64,000 nt of DNA, taken from NCBI GenBank assembly GCA_018712515.1, contig DVGW01000011.1, positions 176,922 to 240,921 of the forward strand. The letters are read 5' to 3'. Both the position numbers and the translations under genes were made by a program. Below, piece after piece: positions 1 to 8,610 of this stretch; the first letter of the stretch is position 1; each line of letters starts with the position of its first letter. The notes beneath the pieces were generated by a model, which saw only the letters and a list, made by a program, of their open reading frames with translations, had not been told where the DNA came from and did not search any database. The stretch is from Aphodovivens avicola (lineage in GTDB: Bacteria; Actinomycetota; Coriobacteriia; Coriobacteriales; Eggerthellaceae).

Positions 1-1
1 G

Positions 2-212
2 CGGCGGCGGCATGATAAGGCGGCGCCGAACGTCGTCCGTCCCGCTGCGATCCGACCCGGGCGACCGCGCTCCGACAGCCGCCCGGCGCCCAACGCGGAC
101 GCGCTTGCCGCGACCGGAGGACGACCCTGCGGCTCCCCCTCCCCTTCCCCCCGACGGCTGGCGGCACCGCCCTTATCGTTATGACCAGGTTGAAACGCAG
201 GAAAAACGATGA
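2..212 (+). other. possible 3' tail of an upstream gene
   Basis: Two forward frames are open from the window edge: one ends at a TGA at 182-184, the other at a TGA at 210-212. The second encodes a proline- and arginine-rich tail that could be the end of a gene starting outside the window, and its stop lies just upstream of the start of the next gene. In GC-rich DNA two open frames over 200 bases are expected by chance, so this may be plain intergenic DNA. Confidence 0.2.
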
Positions 213-223
213 AAGGACCCTCC

Positions 224-964
224 ATGTTCAAGGATTTCTTCGAAAAGGTGTTTGTCGTCGAGGATGACGATCCCGGTTCCTTCGAATACCGCGAGATCGG
301 CATGGCGTGGTTCGACGACACGAGGCTGGGCCTGCTCGAACGGCTCTCCCTGTCGTGCGCGGGCCGGCGTGACGGGCGCCGCGGGCTGGTCGAGATCGTC
401 GACGGCACCGCACATTCGTCGCACCTGAACGCGCTGCGCGCCGAAAGCCTGGCAGAGATCGTCTCGCTTGCCCAGCTGAGGCATTCCCAGCTGAGCGAGG
501 CCCAGGACGAGATCGGATGCCTGAACAGCTCGATTCCCCGCGACGCCGCGCGCCTCGAGGAGATGGAGGAGGCGATCCGCCTTGCCGGCCAGAACGCCGC
601 CCAGGCGGACGGCGACGGGGAGGGCGAGGATGGCGGCACGCGCCCGACGTTCGAGGCGCGCCAGCGCGATCGTGAGCTCTGCCAGCTGCGCCGCTCCCTC
701 GACGCCGACCGTGCACGCCTGTCCAGCCTGCGCACACGCCAGGCGTTCCTGAGAAACGACGCCGCGCTCAAGCTGACGCTGCTGATCGAGCGCTACCACG
801 AGCGTGCGGCGCGCTACCTGCGCGCCGTTGACGGCTGCCGACGCCAGGCGCTCTGCGCGGGCGCCGAGCCTCCCCGCATCGAGGAGGCGGCCGCGGACAT
901 CATGAGGCAGGCGCTTGACGGCAACCCCTCCGTCGGCGATGAGGGGAAGGAGGCCCGCGCATGA
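224..964 (+). CDS. coiled-coil hypothetical protein
   Basis: A 246-residue soluble protein of unknown function. The ATG at 224 is chosen over the one at 209 because GAAAGGA ends seven bases before it. The N-terminus is acidic (EDDDPG near residue 14). From about residue 75 the protein is mostly charged helix with heptad-like Leu/Ala spacing, broken near residue 140 by a Gly/Asp-rich linker, so two coiled-coil arms are likely. There is no signal peptide or membrane segment. Its stop overlaps the next start (ATGA at 961-964), so it is translationally coupled to the genes that lead to the AAA+ ATPase at 2403. A structural or adaptor role in that unit is inference only. Confidence 0.75.
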   Translation: MFKDFFEKVFVVEDDDPGSFEYREIGMAWFDDTRLGLLERLSLSCAGRRDGRRGLVEIVDGTAHSSHLNALRAESLAEIVSLAQLRHSQLSEAQDEIGCLNSSIPRDAARLEEMEEAIRLAGQNAAQADGDGEGEDGGTRPTFEARQRDRELCQLRRSLDADRARLSSLRTRQAFLRNDAALKLTLLIERYHERAARYLRAVDGCRRQALCAGAEPPRIEEAAADIMRQALDGNPSVGDEGKEARA

Positions 965-1935
965 CCGACCTGACGATCGACATGGTGGAGGATCTGGCCC
1001 CGACCAAGAAGCGAGCCCGCAAGCCCTCCCCCGACGAGCGCGGATCCGACCGAGCCCCCGACCCCGAAGGCGCGCCGCTGCGCAACGAGCGCCTCGGAGG
1101 CGGCGGCACGGAGACGGGCGGCATGCTCGAACGGCTGCTCTCCCACGCCAGGGCCGCCCATCCCGACAATCCGGAGGATCCGCCCTTCGGACGGGAGGGG
1201 CGCAAAGGCGAAGGCGGTGCGGCGGACGATCGCGCGCCCATGACTGCCGATACACCCGAAAGCGGCGGCGCCCCGGCAAGCGCCGGCCCCTCGGATGCGT
1301 ACGGGGGCGACAGCCGCGACGCGGGCGCGAGAGATGGCGCCGATCGCCCCTCCGGCGCGGACGAAGACGACGGCTACGACCCCCTCTTCGACGAGGCGAA
1401 CTATTTCGGCGAGGATGAGGAGGAGTTCGAGGAGCTTGCCCGCTGCCTGGACGCGTGCCCCTCGTTCTCCTTCCGCTACCACGAGGGCTTCGGCGGCTGG
1501 GTGGCCCCTTCCGCCTCCCCCGGCAGATCATGCCGGATCCTCTGCACGCCGCTTCGGATCGGGACCGCCCGCGTCGAGATCGACACGGGCTACCGCGTGC
1601 GCCGCGGCCTCATCCGCGATGCCAACCTGTTCGCGATGATGGCAAACGGGATCCTGCGCCTGCGCGGCTTCGAGCGCATCGGCCACGACGGCGCGGTGCG
1701 GTTCGCCTACGCGTCGTCGTGCGACGACCCCGTGCGCTTCGAACGCCGGCTCATCCTCGCGCTCGCCTGCTGCGAGGAGGCGATCCGCCTGTTCAGCCTG
1801 GTGTCGCTGGGGACCAGCCCCGCCAAGGCGCTTGCCATCTACACGGGCGATTACGACGAGATGGACGATCTCGAGTTCGAGACCGCCTACGGCGCCGACT
1901 TCGATCCCCGACCCCGCGACGAGGACGACGAGTAG
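961..1935 (+). CDS. YbjN-like domain protein with disordered N-terminus
   Basis: A 324-residue protein in two parts. Residues 1 to about 155 are low-complexity, rich in Gly, Asp, Pro and Arg, and end in an acidic DDGYDPLFD stretch. Residues about 160 to 305 look folded: a beta-rich half, then a segment with the alternation of short strands and long helix (LFAMMANGILRLRGFERI, then FERRLILALACCEEAI) typical of the YbjN / type III secretion chaperone-like fold. That assignment rests on pattern only. The start overlaps the previous stop by four bases and the next gene begins 13 bases after its stop, so it belongs to a tight operon with the AAA+ ATPase. Confidence 0.75.
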   Translation: MTDLTIDMVEDLAPTKKRARKPSPDERGSDRAPDPEGAPLRNERLGGGGTETGGMLERLLSHARAAHPDNPEDPPFGREGRKGEGGAADDRAPMTADTPESGGAPASAGPSDAYGGDSRDAGARDGADRPSGADEDDGYDPLFDEANYFGEDEEEFEELARCLDACPSFSFRYHEGFGGWVAPSASPGRSCRILCTPLRIGTARVEIDTGYRVRRGLIRDANLFAMMANGILRLRGFERIGHDGAVRFAYASSCDDPVRFERRLILALACCEEAIRLFSLVSLGTSPAKALAIYTGDYDEMDDLEFETAYGADFDPRPRDEDDE

Positions 1936-1948
1936 AGAGGAGCGTCCG

Positions 1949-2401
1949 ATGTTCTATCCCGAAAACAACCTGCCGTGCGCGCTCTGCAAGGAGATCGGCT
2001 TCCATGCCGTGGACGACAACCGCTCGGCGGGATTCCTCGAGTGCGCCGCGGCGCGCATCGCCGTCCAGTTCGAGCTGGAACCCCAGCCGCATCTGACGTT
2101 CTACCCCCCGCTGCGGCTTCCCGCCGACGTCGATGCGGGGTGCTCGTTCCTCTCAGCCTGCTTGGACGAGGGCGACGAGCGCTGGTTCGATTTCGAGTTC
2201 AGCCCCGTCAGCGGCCAGGTGAGCTGGCGGCGCGACCTGCCCGACGCCGCGCCCGACACCATCGACAAGGCGGTGCGCGATGCGCGCGGATACTTCGACG
2301 AATGCTGGCCGTGGCTGGAAGAGACGGTGGCGCGTTGCGGGACGCCGCGCAAACGGCGCAGCGTCTGGAAGCGCTTCATCCAAACGTTGGCGGAGGTGTA
2401 G
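1949..2401 (+). CDS. small YbjN-like protein
   Basis: A 150-residue protein. ATG at 1949 follows GAGAGGAG with good spacing; longer versions of the frame would run into the preceding gene. The order of elements (CALC near residue 11, a beta sheet around residues 35-90 containing FDFEFSPVSGQVSW, then a C-terminal helix ending DECWPWLEETV) resembles YbjN-fold proteins, as does the C-terminal half of the gene before it. A CxxC (CALC) at the N-terminus could bind a metal or be redox active. The following AAA+ gene starts one base after the stop, strongly suggesting coupled synthesis and perhaps a physical complex. Confidence 0.75.
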   Translation: MFYPENNLPCALCKEIGFHAVDDNRSAGFLECAAARIAVQFELEPQPHLTFYPPLRLPADVDAGCSFLSACLDEGDERWFDFEFSPVSGQVSWRRDLPDAAPDTIDKAVRDARGYFDECWPWLEETVARCGTPRKRRSVWKRFIQTLAEV

Positions 2402-2402
2402 C

Positions 2403-3596
2403 ATGGAGCCTATCGGAACCTTCTACGCAGGCATCCTCGATTTCGGGGAGGCGGCGCCCGACTACGAGGGCATCGCCGAGGCGGTCAACTTCCTGCGCGC
2501 CTCCGACGTCAAGATGATGGTGGGCAAGGCCTCCTACGACAAGGGCAGCGCGCGCTTGCCCTTCCTGTTGAAGGAGCCCGAGAAGCCGATCATCGGAATC
2601 GGCTCCCCCAACACCAAAAACGGCGTGATGGCCGTCAAGCGCATGTTCTCCCACTGCAACGTGTCGTTCCACGAGGTCATCCCCTCCGCTGAGAACGCCT
2701 CGCAGCTGCACCTCATCGCCGAGGTGGCGGCGATGGACCCCGAGCACGAGGTTGCCCGCGCGCGCGACTTTCAACCGGCGACCGAGCTCGAGCGGAAGCT
2801 GGCGCGGGATCCCTTCGCCAACCTCATCGGACTCGCCGAGCAGAAACGGCTCGTGTTCGAGATCGGCAACGCCGTCGCCAAGCACGGGCGGGAGTCGCTC
2901 GAAAGCGCGCACATGCTGTTCACCGGCCCTCCGGGCACCGGCAAGACCGAGCTCGCACGCCGGCTTCTGACGTTCTACGACGACAAGGGCATCACGTCGG
3001 GCAAGGGGGTGTTCGTCAAAGCCGACGCCGCCGACCTCATCGGGCGCTTCGTGGGCCAGACGCCGCGCCTCGTGCGCGCGATGGTGCGCAAGGCCTACGG
3101 CGGCATCCTCTTCATCGACGAGGCGTACCGTCTGGTCGGGACGCGGGGCAACGAGTACGCGCGCGAAGCGGTGGACACGCTCAACGAGATGCTGGAATCC
3201 GACCGAGACCGCGTGATCTGCATCGCGGCGGGCTACCCCGACCAGATGGACCACCTCATGGAGATGAACCCGGGACTGCGCGACCGCTTCGGATTCCGCG
3301 TGTCGTTCGCAAGCTACACCGACGACGAGCTCTGCCGTATCTTCGCGCTCTTCGCGCAGACGAAGGGGTTCCAGCTCGCCGACGACGTCCGCGACGAGCT
3401 GCCCGGCGCCATGCGCACCCTGCGGCGCGCCGCGGGATTCTCCAACGCGCGCAGCGTGCGCCGGCTGTTCGACCGCGTGATCATCAAGCAAGCGCTGCGT
3501 GCCGACGACACCGAGGTGCGCGCCTGCGACATCTCCGCGGCGCTGGCAGACCCCGACATGGACGCCAAGCCCGCGAAACCGCTGGGGTTCGCCTAG
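2403..3596 (+). CDS. CbbX/SpoVK/EccA-type AAA+ ATPase
   Basis: A 397-residue AAA+ ATPase. Residues 1 to about 145 form a novel N-terminal domain (starting MEPIGTFYAGILDFGEA). The ATPase core follows: Walker A GPPGTGKT at about 175-182, Walker B ILFIDEA at about 235-241, a sensor region CIAAGYPDQM and an arginine-finger segment PGLRDRFGF, then the helical lid. The core matches the CbbX / SpoVK / EccA group, whose members remodel protein complexes (Rubisco activase CbbX, type VII secretion EccA). It is the last gene of a four-gene unit with two YbjN-like proteins and a coiled-coil protein. The substrate is unknown; a remodelling role on its operon partners is inference. Confidence 0.85.
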   Translation: MEPIGTFYAGILDFGEAAPDYEGIAEAVNFLRASDVKMMVGKASYDKGSARLPFLLKEPEKPIIGIGSPNTKNGVMAVKRMFSHCNVSFHEVIPSAENASQLHLIAEVAAMDPEHEVARARDFQPATELERKLARDPFANLIGLAEQKRLVFEIGNAVAKHGRESLESAHMLFTGPPGTGKTELARRLLTFYDDKGITSGKGVFVKADAADLIGRFVGQTPRLVRAMVRKAYGGILFIDEAYRLVGTRGNEYAREAVDTLNEMLESDRDRVICIAAGYPDQMDHLMEMNPGLRDRFGFRVSFASYTDDELCRIFALFAQTKGFQLADDVRDELPGAMRTLRRAAGFSNARSVRRLFDRVIIKQALRADDTEVRACDISAALADPDMDAKPAKPLGFA

Positions 3597-3742
3597 GCGG
3601 AGCGTTGGACGTGGCGGACGGGGGCGCCCCGCCGCCGTACCCGACGCGCATCCATCCGCCCAACGCGGAACCCACCCGGCGCGGCGTTTGGACATTTGCA
3701 AGACTTTGGCATGGCGAGCGGAAAGGACTCTTTCCGTGACGG

Positions 3743-3748
3743 TATAAT
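3743..3748 (+). promoter_or_regulatory. -10 box for the flippase-like gene
   Basis: A perfect TATAAT lies in the 190-bp gap after the AAA+ gene and about 45 to 80 bases before the candidate starts of the next gene. No good -35 is visible at 16-18 bases; the upstream GGAAAG/CTTTCC hairpin (about 3719-3736) occupies that place. Confidence 0.4.
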
Positions 3749-3826
3749 CGCGAAGTCACGAACGCCACGCATGCGGCAGACGCCGCGTTGGATGCTGAGG
3801 AGGTCGGCGGCCCGCGCCGCATCGAC

Positions 3827-5737
3827 ATGTCGGATTCGCCCAAACGGGAACAATCGAACGGGGAGCAGAGCCGCCGAGCGACGTCGGGGGCTTCCCGTCG
3901 TGCGCGCCATGGACTGGCCGACCAGCCCGGACGCCGCCCCGAACAGGCCCCGTCGTATCGCCACGCCCCCGCTGCCGAACAGCAGCGCCGCGCGCTCGGA
4001 ACCAAAGCGGGACGCCATACCGACCCCGCGCAAGCGGACGTCCGTGCGAAGAAAGCCTCCCACGCCAAGCAGGTCCTGCCTGCCGAGTACCTGCCCCTGG
4101 GAACCCCCGGCGCCAACGCCGCAGCATCCCAAGAGGAGCCGCAGGGCCGCTTCCGCAAACGCGGCGGCAAGCGCGTGCGCACCCACAAGCCCAACTTCAT
4201 CGCCCGTGCCATCGGCGCCTGGTGGGACCGCCTGCTCGACATCGTCATGGAGGGCAAGGTCGACGACCAGCGCGACATGTACGCGTCGCATCGCACCACG
4301 CGCGACTACGTGTGGAACTCCATCGGCACCGGCGCATGGGGCATGGTGTTCCCTCTGCTCACCATCGTCTGCACGCAGCTTGTGGGCGCCGAGCAGGCCG
4401 GCATGTTTTCGATGGCGTTCGTCACGGGCCTTCTGCTCATGTTCCTGGGCAACTACGGCGTGCGCACCTACCAGCTCTCCGATCTGAACGAGAAGCACTC
4501 CTTCTCGGACTACCAGGTCAACCGCATCCTCACCTGCATCCTGATGATGATCGCGGGGTATGCGTACTGCGTGCTGCGCGGGTACGACGACACGATGTTC
4601 CTCATCTGCATGGGCGTGTACTCGTACAAGATGATCGACGCTTTGGCCGACGTGTACGAAGGCCGCCTGCAGCAGATGGACAAGCTCTACCTCGCGGGCA
4701 TCTCGCAGGCGTTCCGCTCGATCGTCGCCATCGTGGTGTTCTCGCTGTTCCTCTTCCTCACGCGCAACCTGGCGGTGGCGAGCATCGCCATGGCGATCGC
4801 GGCGGCGGCATCGTTCGTGGTGCTGACGCTTCCCCTGGCGTTCCTGGAAACACCCAAATCGCGCCGCGTGCGCCTGGGTAGCATCGGCGAGCTGTTCAAG
4901 GATTGCTTCCCGCTGTTCATCGCGCTGTTCATGTACAACCTCATCGACAACATGCCCAAGTTCGTGATGGAGGGCATGCTGTCCTACGACAACCAGCTGT
5001 ACTTCAACGCGCTGTACTTCCCCGCCCATGCGCTGCTGCTGACGGTGCAGGTGGTGTACAAGCCGCAGCTCGTGCGCATCGCCAACGTGTGGGCGCAGGC
5101 CAAGCGCAAGCGCTTCGACCTCATCATCATCGCGATGCTGCTGTTCGTGCTTGCCGTGACCGTCGGCCTGATGGCGATCATGAGCACCGTCGGCATCCCC
5201 ATCCTGGGATTCCTCTACGGGCTCGACTTCTCCGAGTACCGGGGGCTCAGCCTCATCATGGTGGCCGCCGGCGGCGTCACCGCGGCGATCGACTTCCTCT
5301 ACCAGATCGTCACGGTGCTGCGCAAGCAGGGCTCCGTCATGAAGCTGTACCTGATCACGTTCGGCTTCTCCCTGTTCATCCCGCTTTTGCTCGTCGGCTT
5401 CACCGGCCTGCCCGGCGCCGTGATCGGCTATCTGATCGTGATGAGCATCCTGCTGGTGCTGCTCGTGTGGGAATACCTGCGCATCCGCATGCAGATGTCG
5501 CGCGATCGCAAGGAAGCCGCCAACGCCGGCGCGGGCCGCACCGCCAAAAACGCCGCGCCGACCGCCGGCTTCGATGCGCCCGCCGCCCCCTCCGACGCCG
5601 AGGATACGTCCGAACCCGCAGGCGCGCACGCCGCGGAGACCCCCGAGCCCAAGCGCCCGCGCCCCAGCGAGATCCGCGCCGAGCGCAACCGCCGCGCCGA
5701 AGTGATGCAACGCCGCACCGGCAAGCATTCGAAGTAG
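3827..5737 (+). CDS. Wzx/MATE-like polysaccharide flippase family membrane protein
   Basis: A 636-residue integral membrane protein. Residues 1 to about 120 are a basic, Pro/Arg/Ala-rich cytoplasmic tail. About 12-14 hydrophobic segments follow up to residue about 560, with the spacing of the polysaccharide transporter / MOP flippase superfamily, and the C-terminus is again a charged tail. Family members flip lipid-linked saccharides or related molecules across the membrane. The start is uncertain: TTG at 3788 and ATG at 3827 are in frame, and the AGGAGG at about 3797-3802 fits neither well. It stands alone downstream of a TATAAT, with no glycosyltransferase genes beside it. Confidence 0.7.
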   Translation: MSDSPKREQSNGEQSRRATSGASRRARHGLADQPGRRPEQAPSYRHAPAAEQQRRALGTKAGRHTDPAQADVRAKKASHAKQVLPAEYLPLGTPGANAAASQEEPQGRFRKRGGKRVRTHKPNFIARAIGAWWDRLLDIVMEGKVDDQRDMYASHRTTRDYVWNSIGTGAWGMVFPLLTIVCTQLVGAEQAGMFSMAFVTGLLLMFLGNYGVRTYQLSDLNEKHSFSDYQVNRILTCILMMIAGYAYCVLRGYDDTMFLICMGVYSYKMIDALADVYEGRLQQMDKLYLAGISQAFRSIVAIVVFSLFLFLTRNLAVASIAMAIAAAASFVVLTLPLAFLETPKSRRVRLGSIGELFKDCFPLFIALFMYNLIDNMPKFVMEGMLSYDNQLYFNALYFPAHALLLTVQVVYKPQLVRIANVWAQAKRKRFDLIIIAMLLFVLAVTVGLMAIMSTVGIPILGFLYGLDFSEYRGLSLIMVAAGGVTAAIDFLYQIVTVLRKQGSVMKLYLITFGFSLFIPLLLVGFTGLPGAVIGYLIVMSILLVLLVWEYLRIRMQMSRDRKEAANAGAGRTAKNAAPTAGFDAPAAPSDAEDTSEPAGAHAAETPEPKRPRPSEIRAERNRRAEVMQRRTGKHSK

Positions 5738-5800
5738 CGCGCTGCGCCGACCCGGATTCAATCCCAGATCGATTCTCGATACCCCCCAGGTCGAGCATAA

Positions 5801-5950
5801 GTCAGCGAGAAGGGCCCTGGCGCCGGAGATCGCGGGGATCGCGAGGGCGCCGCGTACTTCGGTACGCAAGTCCTCGGGATCGCCGCGAGATCCGGTGCCA
5901 GGGCCCTTCGCAGCGTCGGCCGGTTCCGGCGGTCGGCAGACCGTCGGAAC
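5801..5950 (-). repeat. two-hairpin 3' element, copy E1 (after guaB)
   Basis: The first of five copies of a conserved element of about 150 bp. Read from the guaB stop, a short hairpin (GTTCCGACGGTC, loop TGCC, GACCGCCGGAAC) is followed by a spacer and a long imperfect hairpin whose outer arms are GAAGGGCCCTGGC and its complement. The tip is GCGTAC-TTCG-GTACGC on the plus strand. It fills the gap between the convergent flippase-like gene and guaB and starts next to the guaB stop. No U-tract follows it. Confidence 0.85.
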
Positions 5951-7474
5951 TTAACGAAGCGACACGTTGCTCGCGTAGGTGTTCTTGTCCTTGAGCACGA
6001 CGTCGTGCGCGCCGCCCTCGACGATGGAGGTGGAGCTGACCAGCGTGAGCTTGGCCTTGTCCTGGAACTCCTCGATCGTGAGCGCGCCGCAGTTGCACAT
6101 GGTCGCCTTGATCTTGTACAGCGTCAGCGCCACGTTGTCCTTGAGCGAGCCGGCGTAGGGCACGTACGAGTCGACGCCCTCCTCGAAGGCGAGCGTCTTC
6201 TTGCCGCCCAGGTCGTAACGGCCCCAGTTGCGCGCACGCGCGGAGCCCTCGCCCCAGTACTCCTTCATGTAGGTGCCGTTGACCATCACCTTGTTCGAGG
6301 GGCTCTCGTCGAAGCGGGCGAAGTAGCGGCCCAGCATGACGAAATCGGCGCCCATCGCCAGCGCCAGCGAGATGTGGTGGTCGTACACGATGCCGCCGTC
6401 GGAGCAGATCGGCACGTAGATGCCGGTCTCCTTGAAGTACTCGTCGCGCGCCTTGGCGACCTCGATGACCGCCGTGGCCTGGCCGCGGCCGATGCCCTTG
6501 GTCTCGCGCGTGATGCAGATCGAGCCGCCGCCGATGCCGATCTTGATGAAGTCGGCGCCGGCCTCGGCGAGGAAGCGGAAGCCCTCGGCGTCGACGACGT
6601 TGCCCGCGCCGATCTTGACGTCATCGCCGTAGTGCTCGCGCACCCACTCGATGGTCATCTTCTGCCAATCGGAGAAACCCTCAGAGCTGTCGATGCACAG
6701 CACGTCGGCACCGGCCTCCACCAGGGCGGGGATGCGCTCGGCGTAGTCGCGGGAGTTGATGCCCGCGCCGACCATGTAGCGCTTGTGCGCGTCGAGCATC
6801 TCGTTGGGGTTGGACTTGTGGGAATCGTAGTCCTTGCGGAACACGAGGTACATCAGGCAGTCGTTCTCGTCCACCACGGGCAGCGAGTTGAGCTTGTGAT
6901 CCCAGATGATGTCGTTGCACACCTTCAGGGTGGTGTCGGCGGGGGCGACGATGAGCTTCTCGCGCGGCGTCATGAAGTCGGCGACCTTCTCGTCCAGCGA
7001 CATGCGGGACAGGCGGTAATCGCGCTCGGTCACGATGCCGAGCAGCTTGCCATGCGGGCCGCCGTCCTCGGTGACGGGCATGGTGGAGTGGCCGTAGCGC
7101 TCCTTGAGCTCGACGACCTCGCCCAGCGTCATGTCGGGACGCAGGTTGGCATCGCTCACGACGAAGCCCGCCTTGTAGTCCTTGACGCGCTTGACCATCG
7201 CGGCCTCGTCCTCGATGGTCTGGTTACCGTAGATGAAGGAAAGGCCGCCTTCGGTCGCCAGCGCGACGGCCATGTTGTCGTCGGAGACGGCCGCCATGAT
7301 GGCCGACACCATGGGGATGCTCAGCGACAGCGGGCACTCCTCCTCGCCCTTGCGATACTTCACGAGCGGCGTCTTCAAGCTGACGGCCGTCGGGACGCAC
7401 GTCGAAGGCGTGTGCCCAGGCACCAGAAGATACTCGTTGAACGTACGGGACGGCTCATCGTAATAGAATGCCAT
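5951..7474 (-). CDS. guaB: IMP dehydrogenase, Tritrichomonas-like type
   Basis: Catalyses NAD-dependent oxidation of IMP to XMP, the committed step to GTP. The 507-residue protein has a TIM barrel interrupted by two CBS repeats (about residues 95-225). The active-site loop reads GGGSICITRETKG with the catalytic Cys at 320, followed by CSDGGIVYD and the flap motif NWGRYDLGGKK. The GGG instead of GPG before SIC, and the sequence after it, match the IMPDH of the protist Tritrichomonas foetus (catalytic Cys319) better than E. coli-type enzymes. ATG at 7474 follows AAGGAG; the frame upstream lacks any ribosome site. The 3' end abuts repeat E1. Confidence 0.95.
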   Translation of the reverse strand: MAFYYDEPSRTFNEYLLVPGHTPSTCVPTAVSLKTPLVKYRKGEEECPLSLSIPMVSAIMAAVSDDNMAVALATEGGLSFIYGNQTIEDEAAMVKRVKDYKAGFVVSDANLRPDMTLGEVVELKERYGHSTMPVTEDGGPHGKLLGIVTERDYRLSRMSLDEKVADFMTPREKLIVAPADTTLKVCNDIIWDHKLNSLPVVDENDCLMYLVFRKDYDSHKSNPNEMLDAHKRYMVGAGINSRDYAERIPALVEAGADVLCIDSSEGFSDWQKMTIEWVREHYGDDVKIGAGNVVDAEGFRFLAEAGADFIKIGIGGGSICITRETKGIGRGQATAVIEVAKARDEYFKETGIYVPICSDGGIVYDHHISLALAMGADFVMLGRYFARFDESPSNKVMVNGTYMKEYWGEGSARARNWGRYDLGGKKTLAFEEGVDSYVPYAGSLKDNVALTLYKIKATMCNCGALTIEEFQDKAKLTLVSSTSIVEGGAHDVVLKDKNTYASNVSLR

Positions 7475-7616
7475 GGACGAACTCCTTCGCGAATCGGCGT
7501 GTGCGGGACGTGCGGCGCTGTGCAGCAACCTGATTCACGCTATTATGCCACGCTCGGGGCCGACCTGCGGGAAAACCGCTCCGAAACGGGATAAATCCAC
7601 GCTGCGCGATGCAAGG

Positions 7617-7642
7617 GGTGACGGGGAGCGTCACCCGTCACC
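7617..7642 (-). terminator. hairpin downstream of the amino acid ABC operon
   Basis: A perfect 9-bp stem (GGTGACGGG / CCCGTCACC) with an 8-base loop lies just after the stop of the ATPase gene. It lacks a strong U-tract, so termination may be partial or factor-dependent. Confidence 0.4.
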
Positions 7643-7647
7643 ACCGC

Positions 7648-8424
7648 CTACCCTTCGGCGTAGTTCGAGAGGAACGATTTGGTGCGCTGGTGCTGCGGAT
7701 TGTCGATCACCTGGGCGGCGGGGCCCTCCTCCACGATGAAGCCGCCGTCCATGAAGACGATGCGGTCGGCCACATCGCGGGCGAAGCGCATCTCGTGGGT
7801 GACGATGACCATCGTCATGTTCTCATCGGCCAGGCTGCGGATGACCTTGAGCACCTCTTTGGTGAGCTCGGGATCGAGCGCGCTGGTCGGCTCGTCGAAG
7901 AACAGGATCTCGGGATCCATCGCGAGCGCGCGGGCGATCGCGACGCGCTGCTTCTGCCCGCCGGACAGCTCGCAAGGCACCATGTCCTCCTTGCCCGACA
8001 GCCCCATCTTGGCAAGCAGGGCGCGCGCGTGCTCCTCCGCCTGGGCGCGCGGGCGCTTGAGCACGCTCACCGGCGCGTCCATGACGTTTTTGAGCACCGT
8101 GTAGTGCGGGAACAGGTTGAAGTCCTGGAACACCAGGCCGAACCGCTCCTTGGCGCGCTTGACGACGTCCTTGCCCGCGTACACCGCGCGTCCCGACTCG
8201 TCGCGCGCCACCTGCACGTCCCCGAACGCGAGCGAGCCGCCGTCCAGCGTCTCGAGCAGCGTCGCGCATCGCAGAAGCGTCGACTTGCCGCCACCCGACG
8301 GCCCGATGATCGCCACGACCTCGCCCGGCATCACCGACAGCGAGATGTCCTTCAAAACCTCAGTCTCCCCGAAGCTCTTCTTAGCATGCTCGATAGAAAG
8401 CAGAGGAAGCTGTTTGTCGTCCAT
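7648..8424 (-). CDS. polar amino acid ABC transporter ATP-binding protein
   Basis: A 258-residue ATPase that powers uptake with the permease and binding protein upstream. It has Walker A GPSGGGKST, the signature LSGGQ, Walker B LFFDEPTSALDPE and the switch histidine in IVTHEM, in the arrangement of GlnQ/HisP-type subunits. ATG at 8424 is preceded by GGAGAG with seven bases spacing; the frame continues upstream through a palindromic region without another ribosome site. It is the last gene of the set (binding protein, permease, ATPase) but is separated from the permease by 186 bases containing a long inverted repeat, so its expression may be set separately. The substrate cannot be named. Confidence 0.9.
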   Translation of the reverse strand: MDDKQLPLLSIEHAKKSFGETEVLKDISLSVMPGEVVAIIGPSGGGKSTLLRCATLLETLDGGSLAFGDVQVARDESGRAVYAGKDVVKRAKERFGLVFQDFNLFPHYTVLKNVMDAPVSVLKRPRAQAEEHARALLAKMGLSGKEDMVPCELSGGQKQRVAIARALAMDPEILFFDEPTSALDPELTKEVLKVIRSLADENMTMVIVTHEMRFARDVADRIVFMDGGFIVEEGPAAQVIDNPQHQRTKSFLSNYAEG

Positions 8425-8475
8425 TTCGGATCTCTCCATTCCGGATAGAATCACAAGCACATCAACGTAGCCGTA

Positions 8476-8588
8476 TCGTGCGAGGGGAGGGCTCGCGCGC
8501 AGTATCCGCAGCGCCTTGATTGCGTTCCTTGGAACGCGATGGCGATTAAGCGAGGACTTGTTTGAACACGTGCCCTCCCCTCGCACGA
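8476..8588 (-). repeat. long inverted repeat between permease and ATPase genes
   Basis: Perfect 17-bp arms (TCGTGCGAGGGGAGGGC at 8476-8492 and its complement at 8572-8588) enclose about 80 bases. The enclosed region holds a second hairpin, GCGTTCC-TT-GGAACGC at 8522-8537. The element occupies the leader of the ATPase gene inside an otherwise ordinary ABC operon. Confidence 0.7.
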
Positions 8589-8610
8589 CGCGGCGAACCG
8601 GCGATTACCG

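Noticed and set aside
3593..5869. Long antisense open frame (758 codons) opposite the flippase-like gene
   Set aside because: Composition is His/Val/Arg/Gly-rich, no ribosome site or domain is present, and the opposite strand has a clear membrane protein. It is a product of high GC in the third codon position.
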